A stretch of 64,000 nucleotides of DNA from Pyrinomonadaceae bacterium. GTDB taxonomy: Bacteria > Acidobacteriota > Blastocatellia > Pyrinomonadales > Pyrinomonadaceae. Position 1 is the stretch's first letter. Each line of letters starts with the position of its first letter. This document shows positions 1-9,067 of this stretch, piece by piece. The stretch covers positions 96,194 to 160,193 of the forward strand of contig JAGOBH010000008.1 of NCBI GenBank assembly GCA_017983495.1, in the 5' to 3' direction. A program made the translations under genes and the position numbers. The notes below the pieces were generated by a model. That model did no database searches and was not told the DNA's origin. It worked only from the letters and a program-made list of their open reading frames with translations.

Positions 1-1
1 G

Positions 2-622
2 CACAATGGGATCGTTTACCTCGTCACCGAATATATAGCAGGAATGGACGCTGCCCGACTGGCTAAACACCGTGGCGGAAAGCTCAATTACAAGGAGGTG
101 GTACGGATCATCGAGCAAACACTGGCAGCTCTCGATTTTGCCCATTCGCTCGGGTTTGTGCACCGCGATATCAAAGAGCAGAACATCCTGATCGAGGGTG
201 AATTTCCGCGTTCGATGGCTAAACTTACTGATTTTGGTCTATCGAAAAGCTATAAACAAACCGGAATGAGCGGCGTGACGATGGTAGGCGATGTTGCAGG
301 GACCATTGCATATATGCCGCCTGAACAAGTTCGCGATTTTAAGGAAGTAAGGCCTCCGTCTGATCTTTATGCGGTTGGGATGACCGCATATAGCCTGTTG
401 ACCGGTGCCCACGCTCTCGACATTGGCCCTAAAGCGGGAATCTCAGAGACCGTCAAAGCGATCTTTGAAAAGCCCATAATCCCGATCTCTCATCGGATTC
501 CCGACATCCCGCTCAAGGTTGCGGCGGTGATCGAAACGGCACTTGCCAAACAGGTGGAACTGCGTTGGTCAAACGCCGGTGCCATGCGTGAGGCTCTGCT
601 CCGTGCCGCGTCCGAGTTTTGA
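2..622 (+). CDS. Ser/Thr protein kinase, C-terminal part (gene starts before the window)
   Basis: Hanks-type Ser/Thr kinase cut by the window edge. The frame is open from base 2, and upstream of the first ATG (44) it already encodes kinase-like sequence (YLVTEYIAGMD), so the real start lies outside. Visible motifs are the catalytic loop HRDIKEQN, the metal-binding DFGLSKS and an activation segment ending in MPPEQ, in place of the usual APE. The kinase fold runs to the end and no C-terminal sensor domain follows. The last 54 bases overlap the 3' end of the convergent O-antigen ligase gene. Substrate unknown. Confidence 0.9.
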   Translation, partial: HNGIVYLVTEYIAGMDAARLAKHRGGKLNYKEVVRIIEQTLAALDFAHSLGFVHRDIKEQNILIEGEFPRSMAKLTDFGLSKSYKQTGMSGVTMVGDVAGTIAYMPPEQVRDFKEVRPPSDLYAVGMTAYSLLTGAHALDIGPKAGISETVKAIFEKPIIPISHRIPDIPLKVAAVIETALAKQVELRWSNAGAMREALLRAASEF

Positions 623-1879
623 TGCGGCGATCGTGACGCCGATCAACGCCCATAGATGTCTCGCATCTTCATAAGCACCCGTTAGGCCCTGATATACGAA
701 TGCCGTGGCAAACGCGACGCACAGCAGACGAACAGACGTGTCTTGGCTTCGAAATCCCAACCTTAAGATAAAAATGCAGATCGCAAGCATCGAAACCAGC
801 CCGAATGTGCCGTTTTGAGCGGCAATACTCAGATAGATATTGTGAGCATCGGTAAGCATGCTGTAGCTACCGTCGGTATTCTGAAAGGGAACCGCACAAA
901 CTGGTTGGTTCAGACCTTTGCCAAAAATCGGGTCGGCGGCAAATGTTTTGAGTGATTCGGTCCAAACGAGCGTTCGCGGTGAAGGGGAAACGGTCCCGAT
1001 AATTGGAATTTCCCACGAATATGGTGCGGTCGCGTGCGGTTTTAGTGCGACGAAGCTGGATACGGCGAATACAACGGCGAACGCGATCCCTGCTAACAGA
1101 GCGGCGAGCGGCAGTTTGCCTGCATCTTTGCCCTTGGTCAGCCATATCGCTGCACCGATGGCCAAAAAGACGCCACCGATCCCGATCGAGATGGTCGACA
1201 ACGCGGCGAGTGTGATTGCAAGAACCAGTCCGTACAGGGTTTTGCGACCGATCCAGTTCTTTTCACGTGCGACGAAAACCAGGACGACCGAGACGTTGAG
1301 ATAGTCGCAAAACATGCTCGCCGAAACGAATGTCGAACTGACACGCGGGAAGTTGATGACCGGCACTGCGCCGAAATGATAGGTCGTGTATCCAAGCAGC
1401 CAATGGTCGGGCTGAATATAGAAAAGAGCAATGGTGATAGCCGCAACGATTAGCGAGATCACGGTCCCGGCAAGCCACGCAAATACGGCGTGTTTGAGCC
1501 TAGTGTCGCTTGTTAGCTGATTGAATATGAGCACGGCGATCCCGATCAAATAAACTTCGCCAAGGAGTTTGATATAGCTTGACGCAGGGTTGACCGAGAA
1601 AATACTCGAAAGGGCCATTGCGGCGAAGTATGCGGCGAGAAACCAGTAAGAATGGTCGATGCGAAGACGTATTCGCTGAAAAACGAGGCCGCCAACCCAG
1701 AGCATTAATGCAAAAGGGAATATCAGGTCGGTTGGCGATAGCTTTTGCAACGCAACAAATACGAACGGCTGCATTGTCCCGAGCGACACTATGAGCAAAA
1801 GCACTACGAACCAAGCCACGCCGGAAAACGTCAGCGATACTTTGGCAGTGGTAGTTTCGGCGGCCATCGTTTCGGTCAT
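569..1879 (-). CDS. O-antigen ligase/polymerase family membrane protein
   Basis: Polytopic inner-membrane protein of 436 residues with about ten or more hydrophobic segments. The larger hydrophilic loop near the C-terminus (TLVWTESLKTFAADPIFGKG, then DAHNIYLSIAAQNGTFGL) is typical of the Wzy_C/O-antigen ligase fold, including the conserved H-N in DAHN. Such proteins polymerise or ligate undecaprenyl-linked glycans at the periplasmic face. The ATG overlaps the stop of the preceding amidase-like gene by four bases (1876-1879), so the two are probably co-translated. The choice between WaaL ligase and Wzy polymerase cannot be made from sequence alone. No glycosyltransferases are nearby. Confidence 0.8.
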   Translation of the reverse strand: MTETMAAETTTAKVSLTFSGVAWFVVLLLIVSLGTMQPFVFVALQKLSPTDLIFPFALMLWVGGLVFQRIRLRIDHSYWFLAAYFAAMALSSIFSVNPASSYIKLLGEVYLIGIAVLIFNQLTSDTRLKHAVFAWLAGTVISLIVAAITIALFYIQPDHWLLGYTTYHFGAVPVINFPRVSSTFVSASMFCDYLNVSVVLVFVAREKNWIGRKTLYGLVLAITLAALSTISIGIGGVFLAIGAAIWLTKGKDAGKLPLAALLAGIAFAVVFAVSSFVALKPHATAPYSWEIPIIGTVSPSPRTLVWTESLKTFAADPIFGKGLNQPVCAVPFQNTDGSYSMLTDAHNIYLSIAAQNGTFGLVSMLAICIFILRLGFRSQDTSVRLLCVAFATAFVYQGLTGAYEDARHLWALIGVTIAASKLGRGTEQSLTHGTGV

Positions 1880-2763
1880 CTGAGCTTTTTGATCATTTTG
1901 TCGAGTACGGACGCAAACCTGTCCAGATCAAAGTTCTGCGGGTCGTCATGAGCATCGGGGATGCCGGCATCGATTGCTGAGTGATACGCCGGGATCAGCC
2001 ATGAACCCCGTCGAGCACTTGCCGTAATATAGAGCAACGCCAGTCGCTCGTATTGTGCATCACTAAAACCAGGCGTTGGAGCAATACGGTCATTTTCGGC
2101 ACCGCGGGCCTCTGGGTCTCGACGCCGGGGTTGGACGAGTTCGATATGGATCTGCAGCCCTTTGGCGTCTGCTTTTAGAAAGTCGCGGGCAAATTTCGTC
2201 CCGAAACCGTTCTTAACGTTCTCGTTGAACGGCGTCGTCGTAACTGAACGGCCTAAACGGTTTACGAATACGTGAGCAACAGGGTTCTTAAGCCAGATCT
2301 CGATCTTGTTGCCTTTCCAAAGCGGGTCGTTGTCCATTTCAGCCGGAAACGGTTCATCCTTGAGATATGGCGTCGAAGTATCGTGAATGATGAAATACAG
2401 AGCCTCGATCCGGTCTCCGTTAGGCAATGTCGCGGTCGAAAGCGGCAGATCGAGCGAACCGCCGATGTCGGATTCGCTGATAGAGCGCGTGGTGAGGTAC
2501 TTTCGCAGTTTTGTCCTATCGAGATGTGATGGCTTTCCGATCAGGCTCTCGAGAGGTTTCGGCAACTTAATTAGTGTTGTTCCGAGTACACCGCCGATCC
2601 TGTTGGGCCGAAGCAAACAGCGGGCTTGCTCGACCGGCGTTCCGATAAATTGCAGTGTTCGATCGTCGAATTTACAGGCTGCATTCTGGCCAAAAACTTG
2701 GTCGGCGGCGACAAATGTCGAAATGAGCAGCATTAACGGCAATATGTGTCGCAGTTTTCTCAT
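1876..2763 (-). CDS. Exported N-acetylmuramoyl-L-alanine amidase-like protein
   Basis: A 295-residue protein with a Sec signal peptide (hydrophobic residues 8-20, cleavage plausible near VFGQ|NAA). The second half resembles the Amidase_2/PGRP fold: YFIIHDTST (first zinc His), IHIELVQPRR, SDAQYERLALLYITAS and HDDPQNFDLDRF (second zinc His and tail). Such enzymes cut the amide between MurNAc and the stem peptide. The family match is by motif only and the sequence is divergent, so loss of activity is possible. It is translationally coupled to the O-antigen ligase gene, which suggests an envelope role. Confidence 0.65.
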   Translation of the reverse strand: MRKLRHILPLMLLISTFVAADQVFGQNAACKFDDRTLQFIGTPVEQARCLLRPNRIGGVLGTTLIKLPKPLESLIGKPSHLDRTKLRKYLTTRSISESDIGGSLDLPLSTATLPNGDRIEALYFIIHDTSTPYLKDEPFPAEMDNDPLWKGNKIEIWLKNPVAHVFVNRLGRSVTTTPFNENVKNGFGTKFARDFLKADAKGLQIHIELVQPRRRDPEARGAENDRIAPTPGFSDAQYERLALLYITASARRGSWLIPAYHSAIDAGIPDAHDDPQNFDLDRFASVLDKMIKKLR

Positions 2764-2782
2764 TTGTACTACAAACGGGCGA

Positions 2783-3811
2783 TCAGATCGTCTTCGTTAC
2801 TTTTGACAGCGATCGCGGAGCGTCGGGATCGAGCCCTTTGGCGGTCGAGAGATACGCTGCGAATAGCTGAGCCGGCACGATAAACGGGATCGGAGTCAGA
2901 AATTCGTCGATCTCAGCCGGTAGTATCAGGCTTTTTCGCGATATCCTAGCGATCTCGGGGTCGTTCGTGATCGGCAGACAATCGGCGTGCAGGCCGTGTA
3001 AATTATTGAGCAGGTCGAGATTGCTCTTTTTGGTGACGCCTGACGGAGCAAACATTATGACCGGAAAACGGCGTTCGACGATCGCGAGCGGTCCATGGAA
3101 AAAGTCCGCTGATGAAAAGCGTTCGGCGACCACGTAGCAGGTTTCCATCAGCTTTAGAGCAAGTTCGTACGAATTGCCATAGTTCATACCTCGGCCAACG
3201 ACGACGCAGTTTTCCATGAAAACGTATCGTTCAACGAGCGTTTCGACCTGAGACGTCAGCGATAAAGCCTGCTGAGTATACTCCGGGATAAGCTCGAAAT
3301 CGATCTTCCGCTGTCCAAGGATCGACGCCAACAGATAAAAATGCAGCATCTGGCCGGTATACGTTTTTGTCGCAGCAACTGATTTTTCGCGGCCGGCGTG
3401 GATCAGCAGCGTCTCGTCGGCGATCTTGGCCATCGTCGAATCGGCTTCGTTTGTGATGCCGAGTGTGAATGCACCGGAATCTTTAGCCGACTGCAGAACC
3501 GCATTAATGTCGGTGCCTTCGCCAGATTGCGATACGCCAACGACAAGGGCCCGACTGAGGTTAAGTTTGGCGTTATAAAGCGTCACGACGGACGGTGCGG
3601 ACAGCGAAACGGGGATGCCAGTCGTTACTTCGAGCAGGTATCGCCCAAAAAGCGATGCGTTATCGGAACTGCCGCGGGCGACAAGGACGATAAGGTTGAT
3701 CTCACGAGATCGAAGAAAGGTGCCCAATCGTTCTATCTTTGAGCTTTCGGCTTTGATCGTTCGTTCCAAGACCGCGGGCTGTTCCGCGATCTCCTTCAGC
3801 ATTAGTGACAT
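2783..3811 (-). CDS. SIS-domain sugar-phosphate isomerase/deaminase (GlmS C-terminal type)
   Basis: About 342 residues forming two SIS domains like the isomerase half of GlmS or AgaS-type deaminases. The frame opens at 3970, but the family N-terminus (LMLKEIAEQP) points to the ATG at 3811; a start at 3847 is also possible. Motifs are ARGSSDNASLFGRYLLE, SQSGEGTDINAVL, a KTYTGQMLHFYLLA segment and a second SIS domain with GRGMNYGNSYELALKLMET. There is no glutaminase domain, so it should act on amino-sugar phosphates without glutamine. The longer frame would overlap the MFS gene; the 3811 start avoids this. Confidence 0.85.
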   Translation of the reverse strand: MSLMLKEIAEQPAVLERTIKAESSKIERLGTFLRSREINLIVLVARGSSDNASLFGRYLLEVTTGIPVSLSAPSVVTLYNAKLNLSRALVVGVSQSGEGTDINAVLQSAKDSGAFTLGITNEADSTMAKIADETLLIHAGREKSVAATKTYTGQMLHFYLLASILGQRKIDFELIPEYTQQALSLTSQVETLVERYVFMENCVVVGRGMNYGNSYELALKLMETCYVVAERFSSADFFHGPLAIVERRFPVIMFAPSGVTKKSNLDLLNNLHGLHADCLPITNDPEIARISRKSLILPAEIDEFLTPIPFIVPAQLFAAYLSTAKGLDPDAPRSLSKVTKTI

Positions 3812-3897
3812 ATGATCTTTGAAAATATAAGGGACGAACAAAATCATAACATTTGTCCGTCCGCTCTCGAAAGTCGATAAGGTTTTGTGATGATGGA

Positions 3898-5136
3898 TCA
3901 GGCCGCTCGCTTCATATACGCGTTGCCCGTGAGTAGCATGATCGCGCTCAGCAAACAGGCTATCGGGCAAACGAGAAGTGCGTAACGCAGCATCGTCGGA
4001 TCGGCGGTCGCCCCGAACCGGTCGCTTAAATAGCCGATCAGGTTAGATCCAATCAGATAGGCGGCAATATTGACCGAGAAAAAGTAGATGGCAATGCCAA
4101 GTCCGCGCAGGTTGACGCCGGTTATCTCGGTAACATCTGCAGCGGCGGCACCAAGCCAGCCCAAGGCAGCTGCGAGCAGTACGCCGTTTGCGAGCAGGAT
4201 CAGATAGACATTGTCGGTGACGATCAGCAAGAGCCAAAACGGAACTGATATAAGCGATAGCATCGCTCCGTAGAACATACGACCATATCCTCGTAGCTTA
4301 AACCAATCGGCCGCGGCACCGCCAAAAAGCGTCGCCGGAATACCCGCAAGCAGCGTCAGGGTTCCGCCCCAGAAACCAATTGTCGCCAGGTCAAATTTGT
4401 GCAAACGCGAATAAAATGTGGCTCCCCAGATCGACAGGTTGTTCGTCGCCAGGCCAAGCAAAGCGTATCCCAAACATAGAAAGATAAAGGCGCGGTTAGA
4501 AAGCAATTTACGCCAATCGGTTGAGCTGTAGTTCTTGTCGCCGGCCACATCGGCTGTTCTCGCGGGTTCGCGTAACAGAAATACCATGACCGCAAACAGA
4601 ATTCCCGGAAAACCGACGATCATAAATGCCGTTCGCCAACCGTACGAACTGAGCGAGCCGCCTAAGAGTGCGGCCAAACCTGCTCCGATCGCAATGCCCA
4701 TTGAATAGATGCTCGTGACGGTCGCTCGGCGTGAAGCCGGGAAATAGTCGGAAAGTAGTGAGATCGCCGCCGGGCCAAGCGTGGCCTCTCCGACACCGAC
4801 CATTACGCGGCAGGCAAATAGCGTCCAAAAATCGCCGGCAAAAGCCGTCAGGCCGGAAAAAAGGCTCCAAACTGCTACGCCGATTGCGATAATTCTCGTT
4901 CGTGAACCACGGTCGGCAATGCGACCGAACGGAATGCCGAGAACGGTGTAAAAGATGACAAATGACGTGGTTCCGAGCAACGCAAGCTGCGTGTCGGAGA
5001 ACGCCATTTCCTTCTTGATCAGCGGGAAAAGGATGTATATGATCGAGCGGTCGAGGAAATTAAGCACGTACACGACCATCAGCAGGCCGAGCGCATACCA
5101 CGAATATATCGGCGTCTTTTCGGTCGTATCCGTCAT
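3898..5136 (-). CDS. MFS transporter, spinster-like
   Basis: A 412-residue major facilitator with about 12 predicted membrane segments. The N-terminal NFLDRSIIYILFPLIKKE, the motif A loop GRIADRGSRTR and FACRVMVGVGEATLGPAAIS are characteristic of the spinster/hexuronate-type branch of MFS. Spinster members move lipids or sugar acids, but the substrate cannot be read from sequence. It lies 12 bases after the MaoC gene and is the last gene of the acyl operon, so export of that operon's product is a reasonable inference. Confidence 0.85.
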   Translation of the reverse strand: MTDTTEKTPIYSWYALGLLMVVYVLNFLDRSIIYILFPLIKKEMAFSDTQLALLGTTSFVIFYTVLGIPFGRIADRGSRTRIIAIGVAVWSLFSGLTAFAGDFWTLFACRVMVGVGEATLGPAAISLLSDYFPASRRATVTSIYSMGIAIGAGLAALLGGSLSSYGWRTAFMIVGFPGILFAVMVFLLREPARTADVAGDKNYSSTDWRKLLSNRAFIFLCLGYALLGLATNNLSIWGATFYSRLHKFDLATIGFWGGTLTLLAGIPATLFGGAAADWFKLRGYGRMFYGAMLSLISVPFWLLLIVTDNVYLILLANGVLLAAALGWLGAAAADVTEITGVNLRGLGIAIYFFSVNIAAYLIGSNLIGYLSDRFGATADPTMLRYALLVCPIACLLSAIMLLTGNAYMKRAA

Positions 5137-5148
5137 ATAAATAGTAGA

Positions 5149-5550
5149 TTATTCGGGCAAGATCATCACAGCCGATTCGCCTTTTACCAAAACGTCACCA
5201 TTCTGATTGGTGCAGATCGTCTCAAGTGTGACGATATTTTTGTCAGTGCGAATATTAGTGATCGTAGCGGTTGCGGTAACCGTATCGCCGAGAAAGACCG
5301 GGGCAGTGAACTTCATGGTTTGCGATAGATAGACGATCTTCATGTCCTTGAATTCGTTGCCGAGTACAGCCGAGATAAACGCTCCGCTCAGCATTCCGTG
5401 AGCGATACGTCTGCCAAATCGTGTGGTTTTGGCAAACTCTTCGTCCAGGTGTATCGGGTTATAGTCCCCCGAAACCTCGGCAAATTTACGAACCAATTCA
5501 TCCGTTACCTCACGCGACGTTGAGAATTGTTGCCCGATATTGATTTCCAT
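5149..5550 (-). CDS. MaoC-like (R)-specific enoyl-CoA hydratase
   Basis: A single hot-dog domain of 133 residues, the usual length for PhaJ-type hydratases. The hydratase-2 motif is intact: SGDYNPIHLDEEFAK then FGRRIAHGML, supplying the catalytic Asp and His. Members hydrate trans-2-enoyl-CoA to (R)-3-hydroxyacyl-CoA or act as reversible dehydratases. It lies 10 bases after the 289-residue hydrolase gene in a tight minus-strand operon with an acyl-CoA ligase and a KAS III-like protein. Confidence 0.9.
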   Translation of the reverse strand: MEINIGQQFSTSREVTDELVRKFAEVSGDYNPIHLDEEFAKTTRFGRRIAHGMLSGAFISAVLGNEFKDMKIVYLSQTMKFTAPVFLGDTVTATATITNIRTDKNIVTLETICTNQNGDVLVKGESAVMILPE

Positions 5551-5560
5551 AGATTTGCTC

Positions 5561-6430
5561 CTATTTGGCTATGAACGCCAGAACTGCTTTGTTAAACTCA
5601 GCAGCTTTTTCAAACTGTGGTAAATGGCCGCACCCGTCAAATATTACAAGCTCCGAGCCCGCGATACCTTTGTTAAATGTATACGCGTCTGCGACAGGTA
5701 GCAGCCCGTCCTGTTTGCCCCAAATAATAAGAGTGGGCTTTTTGATCTCGCCGAGGCGATCATTCAAGAAATCTTCCTTTCGCTTGATCGATTCGATAAC
5801 GCTGTTGATCGTACCGCCGTCGTTTGCGGTAACGCGGGCAGTCATAAATTGATCGACAAGAGCCTCGTTATTTTGAAACAGCGGATTCGCGAATATCCGT
5901 TTCATGTTGGCCCTGATCTCGTCGCGGGTCGAATTGTTGAGTTGGTAGAGATCGGCTTCGCTATAATTTGCCGGAACGACGCCGGCAGCATCGGCGAGGA
6001 CTATCTTTTCAACTCGGCTCGAGTATTTTATTGCCATCAGACCGGCGACCCAACCGCCCATTGAGTTTCCGACGAGTGATGCCTTGTCGATCTTCAGTTC
6101 GGACATGAATTTGTCCAGGAAGTCGGCGAAGGTTGCGACGCGGTACTTGAGCGACGGTTTATCTGACTTACCAAATCCGAGCTGATCGAGGACTATGACG
6201 TGGTAGTTTTGTGCCAGCGCCGCGGTGTTTGTCATCCAGTTTGCGGAACTGCCTCCGAGGCCGTGGAGCAAAATGATCTTGGGCTTTCCCGGATCACCCG
6301 CCTCAATGTAGTTGATCTTGGCACCGAAAACAGTTACCGATTTCTCTTGCTGGGCTTGTGAGAATGCCGTAACCGCGAAGAGCAGTGTAAGTGTTGCTGC
6401 AAAGATATTTGTGCTGATTCGTCTATTCAT
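5561..6430 (-). CDS. Secreted alpha/beta hydrolase
   Basis: A 289-residue alpha/beta hydrolase preceded by a Sec signal peptide (residues 1-24, ending AFSQA|QQ). Oxyanion loop LLHGLGGSSANW, nucleophile elbow VGNSMGGWVAG (Ser), acid residue in WGKQDGLLPV and catalytic His in GCGHLPQFEKA are all present. The signal peptide puts it in the periplasm, unlike the first hydrolase of the operon. Its ATG overlaps the end of the acyl-CoA ligase gene by eight bases, indicating coupling. Substrate unknown; esters or thioesters of the operon product are candidates. Confidence 0.88.
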   Translation of the reverse strand: MNRRISTNIFAATLTLLFAVTAFSQAQQEKSVTVFGAKINYIEAGDPGKPKIILLHGLGGSSANWMTNTAALAQNYHVIVLDQLGFGKSDKPSLKYRVATFADFLDKFMSELKIDKASLVGNSMGGWVAGLMAIKYSSRVEKIVLADAAGVVPANYSEADLYQLNNSTRDEIRANMKRIFANPLFQNNEALVDQFMTARVTANDGGTINSVIESIKRKEDFLNDRLGEIKKPTLIIWGKQDGLLPVADAYTFNKGIAGSELVIFDGCGHLPQFEKAAEFNKAVLAFIAK

Positions 6431-8066
6431 ACATTTTCTCCAGGATCTTCTTGTAATTGGCGGCGACGATGCTTCGTTTCAGCTTCATCGTCGGCGTGAC
6501 CTCGTCGGCAGCTGGCGAGAAGTCATGTTCAAGTATCGTGTATTTTTTGATCTGTTCCGAACGGGAAACACGTTCGTTCGCGGCCGCGACAGTTTGGTCA
6601 ACGGCGGCTTGAACTGTCTCGTGCCGGATCAGAACGGAAATATTCGCTGCGGCGATCCCGTTCGATCGGGCAAATGCCGTGAGTTCTGCCTCGTTAAGCG
6701 TTATCAACGCAACGCAGTAGCTGCGGCCATCGCCAAAGAGAAAGCAATGGCTGATAAGATGAGATTCTTTGACGTAGTTTTCAACAAGTGCGGGAGCGAT
6801 GTTCTTTCCGGTGGAAAGCACGATTATTTCTTTCTTCCGCCCGGTGATCCGCAGGAAACCATCTTCGTCAATCGATCCAAGGTCACCGGTCTTGAGCCAG
6901 CCATTAGCGTCAAACATCTCGGCGGACCTTTCCGGTTCCTTGTAGTATCCGGAGAACATCATTTCGCTCTTAACGAGTATCTCGCCATCGCCCGCGAGGC
7001 AGACCAAGCACATCGGCATCGGCTTTCCGACAGTGCCGAATCGGTGCTCAGATACGGTGTTGAACGCAACGCAGATATTCTCGGTCAGGCCGTACGCCTG
7101 AAGGATCGGCAAACCGTTTCGCGAAAAATAGTCGGCGATCTCAAGCGGCAGCGGTGCACCTCCGGACGTTAGCAGGCGAACACGGCCGCCGAGAGCATCT
7201 TTCAGTAGCTGAGGATCATCGGTCGAGGCGCCGCCTGTTGCGACGGTCTTGGCGTGGATCTTCTCAAAGAAGCGGGGAAGCGAGGCAAAAACCGTCGGTT
7301 TGACCTCGATCATGTATTCGTAAAGCCGACTTAGGTCATCAACAAAATACGCCGGAGCTCCGTTGTAGAGGCGGTTATAGATCCCGGAAATGCGTTCGGC
7401 AACATGGCAACCCGGTAGATACGAAAGCGAGACGTCAGAATCGAAGATCGGCACCGATCGCCGCAGCGATTCGACACTGTTGAGAATATATTTGTGCGAG
7501 AGCATCGCCCCCTTCGGGTTGCCGGTTGTGCCCGAAGTGTAAACCATGATCGCGGTATCCGCGGCGTCGGCAGTATATCCGATAGATTCGACGGCACCGA
7601 GGTAGCGTTCGCGGTTCGTTCTGCCAAAGTCCAGGAACGCAGCCAATCCGCCATCTTCGATGCAGATGATCTGTTTCAGATTCGAAGCAGAACCGTTGGT
7701 ACCACGCAGCTTCTCGTATTGTTTTAGGGTATCGACAAATAGAAACTCTGCGTCGGAGTGGCGAACGATAAATTCGCACTGTTCGGTCGAACTTGTCGGA
7801 TATATGCCAACACCGACACCGCCCGCCGCGATCGCCGCAATATCGCAAATCGTCCATTCCGGCACATTTCCGGCGAGGATCGCAACGCTCGCACGTTTTG
7901 TCAGGCCCTTGGCGAGCAATGCACAGGCCAGATCGTGAACCTTGTCTTCAAATTCGCCCCAGGTCTGAGGCTTCCAGCCGTCACCGTCGCGAGTATAGAA
8001 CACATCACGCTCGCGATATTTATCGCATTGGGCACGGAAAAGACTGTAGATGTTTGAAAACTGCAT
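6423..8066 (-). CDS. Long-chain acyl-CoA synthetase (AMP-forming)
   Basis: A 547-residue ANL-superfamily ligase of the FadD15/long-chain type. The P-loop IMVYTSGTTGNPKGAMLSH, LQAYGLTE, WLKTGDLGSIDEDGFLRITG and the Lys-bearing tail TMKLKR are all visible. It activates a carboxylic acid to acyl-AMP and then acyl-CoA. The distance to the KAS III-like gene is 10 bases, so the product may feed that protein. The preference for long chains is inferred from subfamily look only. Confidence 0.92.
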   Translation of the reverse strand: MQFSNIYSLFRAQCDKYRERDVFYTRDGDGWKPQTWGEFEDKVHDLACALLAKGLTKRASVAILAGNVPEWTICDIAAIAAGGVGVGIYPTSSTEQCEFIVRHSDAEFLFVDTLKQYEKLRGTNGSASNLKQIICIEDGGLAAFLDFGRTNRERYLGAVESIGYTADAADTAIMVYTSGTTGNPKGAMLSHKYILNSVESLRRSVPIFDSDVSLSYLPGCHVAERISGIYNRLYNGAPAYFVDDLSRLYEYMIEVKPTVFASLPRFFEKIHAKTVATGGASTDDPQLLKDALGGRVRLLTSGGAPLPLEIADYFSRNGLPILQAYGLTENICVAFNTVSEHRFGTVGKPMPMCLVCLAGDGEILVKSEMMFSGYYKEPERSAEMFDANGWLKTGDLGSIDEDGFLRITGRKKEIIVLSTGKNIAPALVENYVKESHLISHCFLFGDGRSYCVALITLNEAELTAFARSNGIAAANISVLIRHETVQAAVDQTVAAANERVSRSEQIKKYTILEHDFSPAADEVTPTMKLKRSIVAANYKKILEKMYE

Positions 8067-8076
8067 TCAATGAATA

Positions 8077-9066
8077 CTAATACTTCATAGCGAGCGAAGC
8101 CATGTTAAGGCCACCGCCCGATGCACAAAAGACGATCGTGTCGCCGCGTTTGATCTTTCCATGAGCGAGAGCATCGTGAAACACCATCGGAATACACGCT
8201 GAGCCGGTATAGCCCCATTTGTCCATTATAGTGTGGGTCTTTTCATACGGGATGTTCATGTCCTCCATGACGTATTTGATCGTCGACAGATTGACCTGAG
8301 TCCAAAGAAATACGTCGATCTGTTCGAGCGTGAGCCCTGCCTTACCGACGACCTCATTGACGATCTTCGGCCAGCCGATCATGTTTACCTCCGGCGGGTA
8401 TTTCTGGGCAAAACGAAGTCGGTTAGTGTTATTTTCGTCAAGTACTTCCTGAGTGATAGGCGTTTTAGTGCCGCCGGCAAAAATGCCCATGAAGGTATTG
8501 TAGCTACCGTCCGCAAAGAGTTTTGAGGCCAGAAAGTGCTTTTCATTCTCGACCGCACCCAAGACAAAGGCTCCGGCACCGTCCGCAAATAAGGTCGATG
8601 TCTTTTTATCCGACCAGTCGACGAACTTGCTCATCGCGTAGCAGCCGATGACCAGCACCGTCTTATAACTCGGGTCTGCGATGATGTACTTATATGCTGC
8701 GTCCAGGGTTGTCACGAATCCTGCACACGCACAGTTAATGTCGAAGGTACCTGCATTTATTGCCCCGATACGTTCCTGTACAACGACTGATGTCGCCGGC
8801 GAGATATACTCGGGCGTATCGGTCGCAAGAAGAATAAGATCGATCTCAGCCGCGTCTATGCCCGCGTCCCGAATCGCTGCGATCGCAGCCTGAGTTGCAA
8901 GATCTGCTGCACTTTCATCCGGTGCGGCGATGTGACGTTCCTTTATGCCGACGATGTTTGTTACAAATTCGTCAATATCGACGCCAAGATTTCGGCTGAG
9001 ATCAGCGTTCGTCAGTACTTTTTCCGGCACATAAATACCGGTGCCAATTATTCGTGCATCTGTCAT
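8077..9066 (-). CDS. 3-oxoacyl-ACP synthase III-like (KAS III/FabH fold) protein
   Basis: A 329-residue thiolase-fold protein. The start is the ATG at 9066, preceded by a TTGAGG ribosome-binding site; the open frame extends to 9120 without support. The nucleophile Cys is kept (C114 in NCACAGF). The FabH His motif PHQAN reads WTQVN (T256), and the Asn in YGNTS reads WGYTG (Y286). Two of the three catalytic residues of decarboxylating condensation are therefore changed. Acyl transfer, or condensation by a different mechanism, is more likely than ordinary FabH chemistry. Start and stop nearly overlap the hydrolase gene before it. Confidence 0.85.
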   Translation of the reverse strand: MTDARIIGTGIYVPEKVLTNADLSRNLGVDIDEFVTNIVGIKERHIAAPDESAADLATQAAIAAIRDAGIDAAEIDLILLATDTPEYISPATSVVVQERIGAINAGTFDINCACAGFVTTLDAAYKYIIADPSYKTVLVIGCYAMSKFVDWSDKKTSTLFADGAGAFVLGAVENEKHFLASKLFADGSYNTFMGIFAGGTKTPITQEVLDENNTNRLRFAQKYPPEVNMIGWPKIVNEVVGKAGLTLEQIDVFLWTQVNLSTIKYVMEDMNIPYEKTHTIMDKWGYTGSACIPMVFHDALAHGKIKRGDTIVFCASGGGLNMASLAMKY

Positions 9067-9067
9067 T

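Noticed and set aside
3812..3970. N-terminal extension of the SIS protein
   Set aside because: It overlaps the MFS gene and does not look like the family; the conserved start is the ATG at 3811.
6312..7172. 286-codon plus-strand frame across the acyl-CoA ligase gene
   Set aside because: Antisense shadow of a complete ligase gene.
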